Assembly (NCBI GenBank): GCA_947478905.1 | Contig: CANJXG010000013.1 | Location: forward strand, 1 to 36,004 | DNA: 36,004 nucleotides | Reading direction: 5' to 3' | DNA from: Coxiellaceae bacterium | GTDB taxonomy: Bacteria; Pseudomonadota; Gammaproteobacteria; Berkiellales; Berkiellaceae | Shown: positions 1 to 8,278 of the stretch, piece by piece | Position numbering within the stretch: position 1 is the first letter of the stretch | Layout: each line of letters opens with the position of its first letter | Translations under genes and position numbers: made by a program | Notes under the pieces: model-generated | Database searches by the model: none | The model's input: the letters and a program-made list of their open reading frames with translations, nothing else | Told to the model about the DNA's origin: nothing

Positions 1-7
1 CCATACT

Positions 8-29
8 GGGCCGGCACGGTGACCGGCCC
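8..29. repeat. GC-rich perfect hairpin at the window edge
   Basis: GGGCCGG (8-14) and CCGGCCC (23-29) form a perfect 7-bp inverted repeat around an 8-nt loop. It is far more GC-rich than its AT-rich surroundings. No T-run follows on either strand, so it is not a textbook intrinsic terminator. It could be part of a repeat or a structured RNA cut by the window edge. Confidence 0.4.
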
Positions 30-120
30 CTACAATAGATTGTGCAAAACTAGAAGTTAAAAAACTTACTCTACACTTTAAGATCGAGGCAGCGGCTTAA
101 ATATGATGAAAAAATCAGAA

Positions 121-228
121 CTATTTTCTTATTTCAGTGCCATTCGTTTTATGAGGTGCTTTAAGCGGTTTATGTACGTAATAAGTTTGTCTAGGGCCAT
201 TTCCATTATGTGGTTTTTTTAGCCTCAT
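121..228 (-). CDS. candidate small basic protein, 35 aa, downstream of fpr
   Basis: An ATG at 228-226 opens 35 codons ending in TAG. The peptide is very basic (start MRLKKPHNGNGPRQTYYVHK, end TEIRK). A purine-rich stretch AAAAGGAAAGGG directly precedes the ATG and could serve as a ribosome binding site, about 20 nt after the fpr stop, so it could be the last cistron of that transcript. I do not recognise the family. It is short enough to be chance; the support is the Shine-Dalgarno-like stretch and the position. Apart from this and the hairpin at 8-29, I see nothing in 1-247. Confidence 0.3.
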   Translation of the reverse strand: MRLKKPHNGNGPRQTYYVHKPLKAPHKTNGTEIRK

Positions 229-247
229 CCCTTTCCTTTTGTAATAA

Positions 248-1003
248 TTAATCTTTCCAATAATTCTCAATCGTAATATGGCCTGGATCTTTTCTAAGAT
301 TTTTCTTAAAATTTTTCTCTAATAAAACTTCCGTGGTATCTTTGACCATATGTGGATTCCCACAAATCATCACCTGAGAGGTTTCAGGAGTAAGTGTAAA
401 ACCTGATTTTTGCTCTAAACGACCATCTACAATCGCCACTGGAATACGGCCAGCCAGGGCCATCTCAGAGGCTTCTCGACTCACAAAAGGCACATATTTA
501 AGCTGATCTGAATGAGTGCTTAATAGTGCTTGAATCGTTTCTTGATGGGTTAATTCTGCTTCTAAACGAACCGCATGCACGAGGACAATATTTTTAAATC
601 GTTTCCAAGGCTCTGCTGTGCCTAACATGGATAAAAATGCACCTAAAGCCGTTCCTGTTGCTAACATCCATAGGGTATCTGCATCTTTAACTTCTTGCAA
701 AGTAAACACTCCTGCAGCGCGTTGATTCACTAAAATAGAATCCCCAGGTTTGAGTGCCATCAAATGGGTCGTTAACGGGCCGCCGGGTACATGAATATAA
801 TAAAATTCTAAAATAGGGAGTCCTGGAACACTTGCAAAAGAATAAGGACGTGCTACTTGTTCGCCATCAATCATTAAAGCAAGACGCCCAAACTGGCCAG
901 CTTGAAAAGTGCCAAAATCTACTTTTACATAAAGAGAATAAAGCGCATCAGTCCAAGGCTTATTTTCTACGATAGTGCCTTCAAGCCATTGTGTTGGTGT
1001 CAT
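248..1003 (-). CDS. fpr: ferredoxin/flavodoxin-NADP+ reductase
   Basis: A 251-residue protein of the usual length for bacterial Fpr. The N-terminal half is the FAD-binding barrel with the flavin-contacting RPYSFAS motif (about residues 52-58). The second half is the NADP-binding fold with the ATGTALGAF glycine motif, then CGNPHMV, and it ends in an aromatic/acidic tail (YWKD). In this family the enzyme moves electrons between NADPH and ferredoxin or flavodoxin in the cytoplasm, supporting Fe-S biogenesis, radical enzymes and oxidative-stress defence. It follows the shortened hemY after 23 nt on the same strand, so the two are probably co-transcribed. The subfamily assignment is by motif and length only. 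Confidence 0.9.
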   Translation of the reverse strand: MTPTQWLEGTIVENKPWTDALYSLYVKVDFGTFQAGQFGRLALMIDGEQVARPYSFASVPGLPILEFYYIHVPGGPLTTHLMALKPGDSILVNQRAAGVFTLQEVKDADTLWMLATGTALGAFLSMLGTAEPWKRFKNIVLVHAVRLEAELTHQETIQALLSTHSDQLKYVPFVSREASEMALAGRIPVAIVDGRLEQKSGFTLTPETSQVMICGNPHMVKDTTEVLLEKNFKKNLRKDPGHITIENYWKD

Positions 1004-1026
1004 TGTATTACTAACCTTTTTAATTA

Positions 1027-1542
1027 CTAAGTTATTATATTCACAGGAGAGAGCAACGCTAAGTCTTGCATCAGCATTTTTTGAGCCAGATCAGTATTAT
1101 CTAGTTTTTTAGCTAAATCTAAATAATGATCTCTTCGATCCAGTGCATTTTGTGCTTGTGCCGCCCGTGCTAAAAATAAATAATTTACTAAAGGCATATC
1201 GCTCCACTGTACACCCGCTAACAAATTTTTTTCTGCTTTTGCCCACTGTCCATTTGCTAATGCCACTAAACCTTTACCCGTTTTAGTTTGCGCTTTACGT
1301 ACTCGTTGATGAGCTGCTGCTTGGCTAATCCACTGCTTTAAACTAAAAAAACCACTTAAAAATCGCACTGTATAATACAATAGAACAAAAGAAAAGACGA
1401 GAATCAATCCGCCAAACCACAAGGCCATTTCATAACTTTTACCTTGATGCACAATCAATAATAATCCTTGCTCACCCTCTAAACTTAAGCCAAAGGCTAC
1501 TCCTATAATTAAAATCAATATTAATACAAGCAAACGTACCAT
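1027..1542 (-). CDS. hemY: HemY-like inner-membrane protein, C-terminally short
   Basis: 171 residues with two hydrophobic segments (about 1-20 and 42-62) flanking a short periplasmic loop, followed by the charged HemY N-terminal domain and the start of a TPR-like helix pair (residues about 95-160). HemY homologues are normally about 400 residues with a long TPR domain. Here the frame stops after LALLSPVNIIT and fpr begins 23 nt later, so the TPR half is missing. The start ATG overlaps the hemX stop by one base, which indicates coupling. In the family it accompanies HemX near heme-biosynthesis genes, with a proposed scaffold role that is not firmly established. The short form is either a naturally minimal HemY or a deletion product. 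Confidence 0.75.
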   Translation of the reverse strand: MVRLLVLILILIIGVAFGLSLEGEQGLLLIVHQGKSYEMALWFGGLILVFSFVLLYYTVRFLSGFFSLKQWISQAAAHQRVRKAQTKTGKGLVALANGQWAKAEKNLLAGVQWSDMPLVNYLFLARAAQAQNALDRRDHYLDLAKKLDNTDLAQKMLMQDLALLSPVNIIT

Positions 1543-2627
1543 TAAGATTGCGCTCCTTTATGCCGCAAAGATGCATTTTCTAAGGCATTGAGCATGTTTA
1601 AAGTATGCGAAAGATCTCCCCCTGTTTGGCGAATGACTTTTGTCTTTAAAATATTAATTTGAGCCATGATCGTTTTTAAAAGTTCATCCTGAACAAAATA
1701 AACACTTAACTTCTCTTCTAAAAGTTCTAGACTTTGCTGGAAAACCCGAGGCTCTTCTTGTAAAAGACCCCATTGTGCTTCAACTAACATTAAATCCATC
1801 ACTCTTAATAAAGGAATTTGATCTCGAGGCTCTAAAGAAGAATTTAATTTATCTGCATTAAATTCTCTGACTCGCACCAACCCCTTCAATTCCTGCCAAG
1901 TATTCTCTAAGGCTTGGCGCCAAGCAGATTGTTCTACAGGCGTTGGTTCTACAGAGCCCACAATTTCTGGCTGTCCCTCAATGCTCGCTTGTAAGGTATG
2001 AAAAGATAAATTTGCAAGTTGCTTACGAATCACTCCTAACTCAACCCACAAACCAATTTTATCAAAGCGTACCAACGCTTCTAGATTTCCAATATCTCTG
2101 GCAATGGATTCTCGAATGGGACCAACACGCACATCACCAAAATTTTTCAATCTATCATTTGCCGTTTGTAATAGCTTAATAGCAGTAGGAATATCTCCAA
2201 CCATATTTAATCGTTCTTGAGCAATGCTGACTAAATATACAGCTTCACTGATATGCCAATTATGCTTATCTGATAATTGCTGTAACTGAACTGACTGCCC
2301 CTCTATGTGAGCTTCAATTTTTTTATTATATTGCTCTGCTTGTTTTTTATAGTCACTAAAACTAGATGCTAGTCTGGCATTTTGCTCTTGCCCACTCTTT
2401 TGAACATTAGATAGCTTATTTTCTATATTTTCAAAGGTCTGTACAAAATAATAACTAATATAAGCAAGGCCTGCTATAGCACCCAAGGCTAAAAGCGCGA
2501 TACAAAATTTAAAAAAACGCCCTATCCACTTTTTAGACGGCTTGATATTATCTAATGTGGTTTTAAAAGGATTAATTTTTGGTATTTTTATAGTATTTTC
2601 TGGATTATTTGGATGCTCTTCCGACAT
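1542..2627 (-). CDS. hemX: HemX-like membrane protein (uroporphyrinogen-III C-methyltransferase-like)
   Basis: 361 residues: a polar N-terminal cytoplasmic stretch, one transmembrane helix (about residues 41-65), then a coiled-coil segment (about 70-125) and a long helical domain with HemX-type features (YLVSIAQERLNMVGDIPTA near 130-150). Annotated homologues are often called uroporphyrin-III C-methyltransferase, but HemX lacks a SAM-methyltransferase fold; its role is probably structural, with HemY. The usual partners hemC and hemD are not directly upstream; a helicase gene is. The hemX-hemY junction overlaps by one base. Confidence 0.8.
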   Translation of the reverse strand: MSEEHPNNPENTIKIPKINPFKTTLDNIKPSKKWIGRFFKFCIALLALGAIAGLAYISYYFVQTFENIENKLSNVQKSGQEQNARLASSFSDYKKQAEQYNKKIEAHIEGQSVQLQQLSDKHNWHISEAVYLVSIAQERLNMVGDIPTAIKLLQTANDRLKNFGDVRVGPIRESIARDIGNLEALVRFDKIGLWVELGVIRKQLANLSFHTLQASIEGQPEIVGSVEPTPVEQSAWRQALENTWQELKGLVRVREFNADKLNSSLEPRDQIPLLRVMDLMLVEAQWGLLQEEPRVFQQSLELLEEKLSVYFVQDELLKTIMAQINILKTKVIRQTGGDLSHTLNMLNALENASLRHKGAQS

Positions 2628-2741
2628 AATCTATCCTTTTGCTCATTGTTCATCAATAGAAAGTAATCAATAGAAAGTATAATATTAATTATATCTGGAC
2701 TCTCTCCATTTGTCGTGCACCTCAGACAAATTTAAAAATAG

Positions 2742-4946
2742 CTAGGCAGTAGACTCTAATTTTGCGTACGCTAAAATCAGCCATTTATTACCTGCACTCT
2801 CAAATTGAACCTCAACGCGCGCACTTTCTCCACTCCCCTCTCCTCCTAAAACAGTTCCTCGACCAAACCGAGGATGAGAGACTTTTTCACCAATTTTAAA
2901 AGGCAAATCCACGGTGCTCGTTAGCTTGTTTTTGGAGGCTAAACGCGCAGATGATTTGGTAATCACCGCTTTAACGCACACCCTTTCTATGAGTTCTTCT
3001 GGGATTTCTTTTACAAAACGTGACGGTCCTTTTTTACCCGAACTGCCAAAAGCACGTTTTTCTGCATAGGTTAATACCAGTTGTTGCATTGCCCGTGTCA
3101 AACCAACATAACATAATCTACGTTCTTCTTCTAACACTTCTTGAGTATGAATGGAACGATGATGAGGAAACAAACCTTCTTCTAAACCGGCTAAAAATAC
3201 TAAAGGAAATTCAAGACCTTTAGCTGAATGCAAGGTCATTAACTTCAGACCATCTTCTGTTTTATCTATTTCTCTTTCACTGGAATCTAAAGCAACTTCA
3301 GATAAAAATTGAGATAAAATATGGTTTGCAACTAAATTTTGCTCACTCATGTCTTGTGCATTTTCTAATTCACAAGCATATTGTTTAGCAGCACTGACCA
3401 CTTCCTGAATATTATCTAACCGCATATGGGTGCGCTCACCCGGCTGAGTTTTAATATAGTGTAATAATCCACTGACTGCTAACACTTCTTCTACAAAGTC
3501 AGGAAAATTCACAGTAGGTAATTTTGCGCTCAGCGCTTCTATAAGATCAAAAAAACTTTCTAATCCTTTGGTAATTCTGCCTGGTGAAAGCGTAGGTAGA
3601 ATTTCTAGCGCTGCATTCCATAATGAGATTTTTTTTAAAGCCGCCTGATTCCGAATTAACTCCACAGTACGATCGCCAATGCCTCGAGGAGGCATATTAA
3701 TAATACGCTCAAAAGCGGTGTCATCATTGAAATTGGCTAATAAACGCAAATAGGCCAGTACATCTTTGACTTCTGCTCTATCAAAAAAACGTAATCCCCC
3801 ATAAATACGATAGGGCAGATTGGATTGACATAAGGATTGCTCAATCGCTCTAGATTGGGCATTAGATCGGTACAAAACCGCTATATCACTATAGCTTCCC
3901 CCTTCAAAGACCCACTTACGAATTCTATCTACGATAAAGCGGGCTTCATCTATTTCATTGATAGCTCCATATAAATAAATAGGCGCTCCTTTAGAACCCT
4001 CAGTCCAGAGCTTCTTCCCTAGACGCTCTACATTATTTTGTATAAGTGCATTAGCAGCCGTTAAAATTGTATCCGTGGAACGATAGTTTTGTTCTAAACG
4101 AATCGTTTCTCCATTTGGAAAATCTTGACTAAAACGATGTATATTTTCAATTTTTGCGCCTCGCCAGCCATAAATTGATTGATCATCATCCCCTACAATA
4201 GTCATGCTAGAGGTTGGACTACACATGCATTTCAACCATTTATATTGAATGGTATTAGTATCTTGAAATTCATCCACTAAGATATGTTTAAAACGATCTT
4301 GAAAGCTTTTTAAAATATCTGCCCGTGTAATGAGTAACTCGTACACTTTAAGTAATAACTCTGCAAAATCAACTAAATGAGTTCGAATACAATGTGCTTC
4401 ATACACACGATATACTTCCATAAAACAAGCCATTTCTTGAGTCGTTGCTTGTCCTAGATCTTGATGTCGTCGCCCTTCATCTTTTTGGCGATTAATAAAT
4501 CCTTGTGCTCGTTTGGGATCACACTCTGTTTCATCGAGATTTAATTCTTTAACCAGTCTTTTAATTAGGCGAGATTGATCTTCAGAATCAATAATTTGAA
4601 AATTATCACACAGGCCCGCTTCAATATAATATTGTCTTAATATACGATGTGCTAATCCATGAAAAGTACCTACCCACATGGATTTAGCGCTATAACCCAC
4701 TAATTTTTCTAATTGCGCACGCATTGCACCTGCGGCTTTATTTGTAAACGTTACTGCTAGAATTTGATAAGGACTTAAATTTTGCTCTAAAAGAAGAGCA
4801 ATCCGACTAACCAAAACTCGTGTTTTTCCACTGCCCGCTCCCGCTAAAACTCGCAAATGTTGCACAGAAGAACATACAGCTTGTTGTTGCGCTGGATTAA
4901 GGCACTCAACAAATTTAGCATTTTCAACATGGCTTCCTACAGGCAT
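2742..4946 (-). CDS. uvrD: ATP-dependent DNA helicase UvrD/PcrA type
   Basis: 734 residues, normal for UvrD/Rep/PcrA superfamily 1A helicases. The motifs appear in order: Q-motif region (LNPAQQQAV), Walker A LAGAGSGKTRVL, motif Ia AVTFTNKAAGAMR, motif II LVDEFQDTN, motif III GDDDQSIYGWRGA, motif IV EQNYRST, motif V LMTLHSAKGLEF and motif VI YVGLTRAM. The C-terminus carries the short Tudor-like tail (GEKVSHPRFGRGTV) typical of UvrD/PcrA. It unwinds DNA 3'-5' in nucleotide-excision and mismatch repair and clears proteins from DNA. AAGGA lies 10 nt before the ATG. It appears monocistronic, with a hairpin terminator of the next gene upstream. Confidence 0.93.
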   Translation of the reverse strand: MPVGSHVENAKFVECLNPAQQQAVCSSVQHLRVLAGAGSGKTRVLVSRIALLLEQNLSPYQILAVTFTNKAAGAMRAQLEKLVGYSAKSMWVGTFHGLAHRILRQYYIEAGLCDNFQIIDSEDQSRLIKRLVKELNLDETECDPKRAQGFINRQKDEGRRHQDLGQATTQEMACFMEVYRVYEAHCIRTHLVDFAELLLKVYELLITRADILKSFQDRFKHILVDEFQDTNTIQYKWLKCMCSPTSSMTIVGDDDQSIYGWRGAKIENIHRFSQDFPNGETIRLEQNYRSTDTILTAANALIQNNVERLGKKLWTEGSKGAPIYLYGAINEIDEARFIVDRIRKWVFEGGSYSDIAVLYRSNAQSRAIEQSLCQSNLPYRIYGGLRFFDRAEVKDVLAYLRLLANFNDDTAFERIINMPPRGIGDRTVELIRNQAALKKISLWNAALEILPTLSPGRITKGLESFFDLIEALSAKLPTVNFPDFVEEVLAVSGLLHYIKTQPGERTHMRLDNIQEVVSAAKQYACELENAQDMSEQNLVANHILSQFLSEVALDSSEREIDKTEDGLKLMTLHSAKGLEFPLVFLAGLEEGLFPHHRSIHTQEVLEEERRLCYVGLTRAMQQLVLTYAEKRAFGSSGKKGPSRFVKEIPEELIERVCVKAVITKSSARLASKNKLTSTVDLPFKIGEKVSHPRFGRGTVLGGEGSGESARVEVQFESAGNKWLILAYAKLESTA

Positions 4947-5070
4947 ATTTTTATATTCCTTTCACTGTGAATAATAGAGATTTAGATTTAGATTTGAGAT
5001 TTTGTGTAAACATTACAATCAGTTTAACAAAGAGACAGGAGAATAGCAATAGACTTTCGAGCTGTTAAGC

Positions 5071-5109
5071 TAACACAAAAACGCCAAAACCACAGGCATT
5101 TTTGTGTTA
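5071..5109 (-). terminator. strong intrinsic terminator after the histone-like gene
   Basis: TAACACAAAAACGCC (5071-5085) pairs with GGCATTTTTGTGTTA (5095-5109) around a 9-nt loop: a 15-bp stem with one mismatch. It lies 29 nt beyond the stop codon at 5139. A/T runs inside the stem give a U-rich end in either direction, so it may also stop transcription from the plus side. Confidence 0.8.
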
Positions 5110-5138
5110 CTCAATCAATAGACTAAAAAATTTTTAGT

Positions 5139-5642
5139 TTAAACAACAGCAGTTTTAAGCGTTTTTAAAGCGATTAATTTAACATCATCTCTGGCTGGTT
5201 TAGCTGGAATAATTACTTCATTACCAGTAAGAGGACTTACCATTTTTCTCTTATTCGTTGCTTTACGACGTACTTTACGAATTTTCAAACCTAATTTAGG
5301 GATCATCACTTCGCCAGAACCATTTTTAGCCATATGACCTTTCACAATATCTGCCATATGAGTAAACACAGATTCTACTTCTACACGCTTTAGATTTGTT
5401 TTATCGGCAATCAACTGTAAAATTTCAACTCTTGTTTGATGTTCTTTAATGACCATCTTGCTAGACTTGCTAGTTTTAGCAACTTTATTTGTTTTAATAG
5501 TTTGTGCTACAGGAGCAGCTTGTTTGCCTTTAACCATTTTAATGGTTTGCATTTCCTTGACAGGACTTGTAGTTTTAGCAGAACGACTAGTTTTTGTCGT
5601 AGTAGTCGCAGCCGTTTTAGTCTTACGTTTAATAGTTGACAT
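5139..5642 (-). CDS. HU/IHF-fold DNA-binding protein with long basic N-terminal tail
   Basis: The start is placed at the second ATG (5642): GGAG sits 6 nt before it, whereas the ATG at 5654 has no ribosome site and itself overlaps that GGAG. The product is about 167 residues. Residues 1-65 are a low-complexity Lys/Thr/Ala/Ser tail (STIKRKTKTAATTTTKTSRS), like the tails of bacterial histone-like proteins. The C-terminal ~95 residues fit the HU/IHF fold (RVEILQLIADKTNLKRVEVE, then a strand segment with IPKLGLKIRKV and RKATNKRKM). HU proteins are about 90 residues, so the tail is an addition. It is probably a nucleoid-compacting protein. It is monocistronic, with its own promoter at 5692-5720 and a strong terminator, suggesting high expression. 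I cannot name an exact orthologue. Confidence 0.8.
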   Translation of the reverse strand: MSTIKRKTKTAATTTTKTSRSAKTTSPVKEMQTIKMVKGKQAAPVAQTIKTNKVAKTSKSSKMVIKEHQTRVEILQLIADKTNLKRVEVESVFTHMADIVKGHMAKNGSGEVMIPKLGLKIRKVRRKATNKRKMVSPLTGNEVIIPAKPARDDVKLIALKTLKTAVV

Positions 5643-5691
5643 TGAAATCTCCATAAGTTGATCATTGATAAAAAATTAAGGTTAGCCCGCG

Positions 5692-5720
5692 ATTATCCCA
5701 ATTGCTTACCCTAAAGTAAA
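5692..5720 (-). promoter_or_regulatory. sigma70-type promoter of the histone-like gene
   Basis: Reading on minus, TTTACT (5720-5715) and GATAAT (5697-5692) are separated by exactly 17 nt. Transcription would start near 5685, leaving a leader of about 43 nt before the ATG at 5642. Confidence 0.6.
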
Positions 5721-5741
5721 GCATTTTTATTTTTTTTTTAA

Positions 5742-6413
5742 TTATAATGAATGTAAACATTGCTGGGTATCAAAATCAGGATTATTCATCCTATTTGATA
5801 CCGCATAAAACTGATAATCAAAACCATTATTTAATGATCCTTGTGTATCCATTATATCCCTCAATGTGGCTTGAGGAACCTTAGGCGCTAACCAAATTTT
5901 ATGATTTGCTGTAGACAAAATCAAAGGCATGCGATCATGGATAAAAGCAATAGATTCAGATGCAACGACGGTAATGATGGCACAACTGTCTTGTTGATGC
6001 CCCTCACTATCTTGCCAAGTATCCCAAATTCCTGCAAATCCAAATAAAGCATTAGATTGTAAGCTAATATAATAAGGTTGCTTTTTACCCTTTATTTGCA
6101 TCCATTCATAATATCCCGTTGCAGGAATAATACACCTTTGACGTAATATAGCGTGTTTAAAAGCTGGTTTTTCAAAAATAGTCTCTGCCCGAGCATTAAT
6201 ATATCCCAAAGTAGCAGATTCTGCATGGGGTTTTGTCCAAGCGGGGATAAAACCCCACTTAAAAAAATCAATTTGCGTGTTTGGCGATCGTATTGCCGGA
6301 ATCATATGTGCAGGCGCGATATTATAACGGGATTTCATGATGCATCCCTTGGATAATTGAAAATGCGATTTTATTTCTACTTCACTCGCCGCTAAGACAA
6401 AACGTCCACACAT
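5742..6413 (-). CDS. SRAP domain abasic-site DNA-protein crosslink protein (YedK/HMCES family)
   Basis: 223 residues, the typical YedK size. Cys2 follows the initiator Met (MCGRFVLAAS) and is the residue that, after Met removal, attacks abasic sites in single-stranded DNA. The other conserved residues are visible: Asn73 in INARAET, Glu103 in GYYEW and His159 in HDRMPLIL. In the family the protein forms a stable thiazolidine crosslink that shields abasic sites during replication. The ATG directly abuts the glmS stop codon (TAA then ATG), so it is probably translated from the glmU-glmS transcript. The function is known from E. coli YedK and human HMCES; the assignment here is by motif. Confidence 0.92.
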   Translation of the reverse strand: MCGRFVLAASEVEIKSHFQLSKGCIMKSRYNIAPAHMIPAIRSPNTQIDFFKWGFIPAWTKPHAESATLGYINARAETIFEKPAFKHAILRQRCIIPATGYYEWMQIKGKKQPYYISLQSNALFGFAGIWDTWQDSEGHQQDSCAIITVVASESIAFIHDRMPLILSTANHKIWLAPKVPQATLRDIMDTQGSLNNGFDYQFYAVSNRMNNPDFDTQQCLHSL

Positions 6414-8261
6414 TTATTCTACAGTGACCGATTTAGCCAAATTTCGAGGCTGATCAACATCTGTCCCCTTCAAAATAGCAACATGATAAGCCAATAGCTG
6501 TAAAGGAATAGTCATAATAATAGGAGAAAGCACTTTATTAACCGCAGGGGTCATTAAAACAGTCATATTATTAGTCACCTCTACTCCTGATTGCGCAAAT
6601 ACAATGACTTCTCCACCCCTAGCACTCACTTCTTCCAAATTAGATTTTAGTTTTTCTGCCAACTCATCATTAGGTAATAAAGCAATTACGGGCATCTCTT
6701 TATCCACTAATGCTAAGGGGCCATGTTTGAGCTCTCCTGCTGGGTAAGCTTCTGCATGAATATAGGAGATTTCTTTTAATTTTAACGCCCCTTCTCTGGC
6801 AACTGGATAATGGATCCCTCTTCCTAAAAATAAAGCATGTTTTTTACGAGCAAAACGTTGTGCTAATTTCTGAATAGGTTTATCTAGCATTAAAACTTGT
6901 TCAATATAATCAGGTAACTTATGTAAAGATTCAGCAATCATCTGCTGAGTCTCTACATTAAGGTTCAAACGCCTGCCTAAACAAGATACCACCATTAACA
7001 AAGCAACTAATTGAGTGGTAAAAGCCTTAGTTGAAGCAACCCCAATTTCACGTCCTGCTTGGGTTAATAATGCAAAATCTGATTCTCGCACCAAAGAACT
7101 TTCAGCAACATTGCAAATCGCCAAACGAGCACAATAAGCGTCATTTTGTTTAACACAACGCAATGCTCCCAAAGTATCTGCCGTTTCTCCAGATTGTGAA
7201 AGCGTCACAAATAATGTACCTGGACGTGCTAACTGGCAGTGGTAGCGCATCTCACTAGCAATCTCAACCTGACATGGAATGCCTAGTAAACTTTCCATCC
7301 AAAATTGAGCGATCAATCCTGCATGATAACTGGTTCCACAGGCCACAATTTGAATCTGACGCACCGCATCTAATTTAGATTCAATATCTGAGCACACACT
7401 CGGAGTAAATACCGCATCCATTACCATATGATGATTCTCTAAGTTTAAACGGCCTTTTAAAGCTTGAATCACAGCAAGGGGCTGCTCAAAAATTTCTTTT
7501 TGCATAAAATGACGGTAGAGACCTTTTTCAATACTCTCTGAGGTCACTTGAGAAGTTTTAACCTCTCGAATAACGGGCTGCTTATTGCTATCTACTATTT
7601 CATAACGATCTTTATAGATAACGGCTACATCTCTTTGTTCTAAAATGACAAATCGCTGCGTAACGGGTAATAAAGCTAAAGTGTCAGAAGCTACAAAATT
7701 TTCTCCAATCCCCAAACCAATCAAAACAGGACTGCCTTTACAAACCGCAATAATACAATCAGGATATCTTTTACAAATAATAGCCAGTGCAAAAGCACCG
7801 GTTAAACGATCTATGGCTTGATGTACCGCTTCTAAAAAATTATTACTTTGATCAAGATAAAAATGAATTAAATGTGCAATCACTTCCGTATCAGTTTGAG
7901 ATTGAAAAATAACCCCTTTGTCTATGAGCTCCTCTCGCAACTGTGCATGGTTTTCAATAATGCCATTATGCACTAATGCAATTTGATCACCGGACATATG
8001 AGGGTGCGCATTATCTGTGCTTGGTTTTCCATGAGTTGCCCATCGGGTATGTGCTATACCCATAGATCCTAAAACAGGATTTTCACTTACAGCTTGAGCA
8101 AGTTCTTGTACTTTACCGCATACTCTTACACGCTGTATTGTATCGTTTTCGATAACAGCCAAGCCTGCAGAATCATATCCTCGATATTCTAATCGTTTAA
8201 GGCCTTCGACCAAAATAGGCGCAATATCTCGTTGCGCAACTCCACCAATTATACCGCACAT
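6414..8261 (-). CDS. glmS: glutamine-fructose-6-phosphate aminotransferase (isomerizing)
   Basis: 615 residues (E. coli 609). The N-terminal glutaminase domain starts MCGIIGG with catalytic Cys2 and contains HTRWATHG; two SIS sugar-isomerase domains follow (CGTSYHAG, TLSQSGETADT, GRGIHYPVA). The C-terminus PRNLAKSVTVE is the invariant GlmS tail. It makes glucosamine-6-phosphate from fructose-6-phosphate and glutamine, the first committed step to UDP-GlcNAc for peptidoglycan and LPS. It lies 17 nt after glmU, which uses its product after GlmM. I saw no glmS-type ribozyme or obvious GlmZ-like pairing site in the 17-nt gap, so regulation is probably at the operon level. Confidence 0.97.
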   Translation of the reverse strand: MCGIIGGVAQRDIAPILVEGLKRLEYRGYDSAGLAVIENDTIQRVRVCGKVQELAQAVSENPVLGSMGIAHTRWATHGKPSTDNAHPHMSGDQIALVHNGIIENHAQLREELIDKGVIFQSQTDTEVIAHLIHFYLDQSNNFLEAVHQAIDRLTGAFALAIICKRYPDCIIAVCKGSPVLIGLGIGENFVASDTLALLPVTQRFVILEQRDVAVIYKDRYEIVDSNKQPVIREVKTSQVTSESIEKGLYRHFMQKEIFEQPLAVIQALKGRLNLENHHMVMDAVFTPSVCSDIESKLDAVRQIQIVACGTSYHAGLIAQFWMESLLGIPCQVEIASEMRYHCQLARPGTLFVTLSQSGETADTLGALRCVKQNDAYCARLAICNVAESSLVRESDFALLTQAGREIGVASTKAFTTQLVALLMVVSCLGRRLNLNVETQQMIAESLHKLPDYIEQVLMLDKPIQKLAQRFARKKHALFLGRGIHYPVAREGALKLKEISYIHAEAYPAGELKHGPLALVDKEMPVIALLPNDELAEKLKSNLEEVSARGGEVIVFAQSGVEVTNNMTVLMTPAVNKVLSPIIMTIPLQLLAYHVAILKGTDVDQPRNLAKSVTVE

Positions 8262-8278
8262 AATGTATTCCTAATTTA

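Noticed and set aside
5698-5741. Hairpin plus long T-run near 5702-5739 read as a plus-strand terminator.
   Set aside because: No plus-strand gene lies upstream, and the same bases fit better as the AT-rich upstream region and -35 of the histone-like gene's promoter on minus.
8262-8278. glmS ribozyme or riboswitch between glmU and glmS.
   Set aside because: The gap is only 17 nt, too short for such an element.
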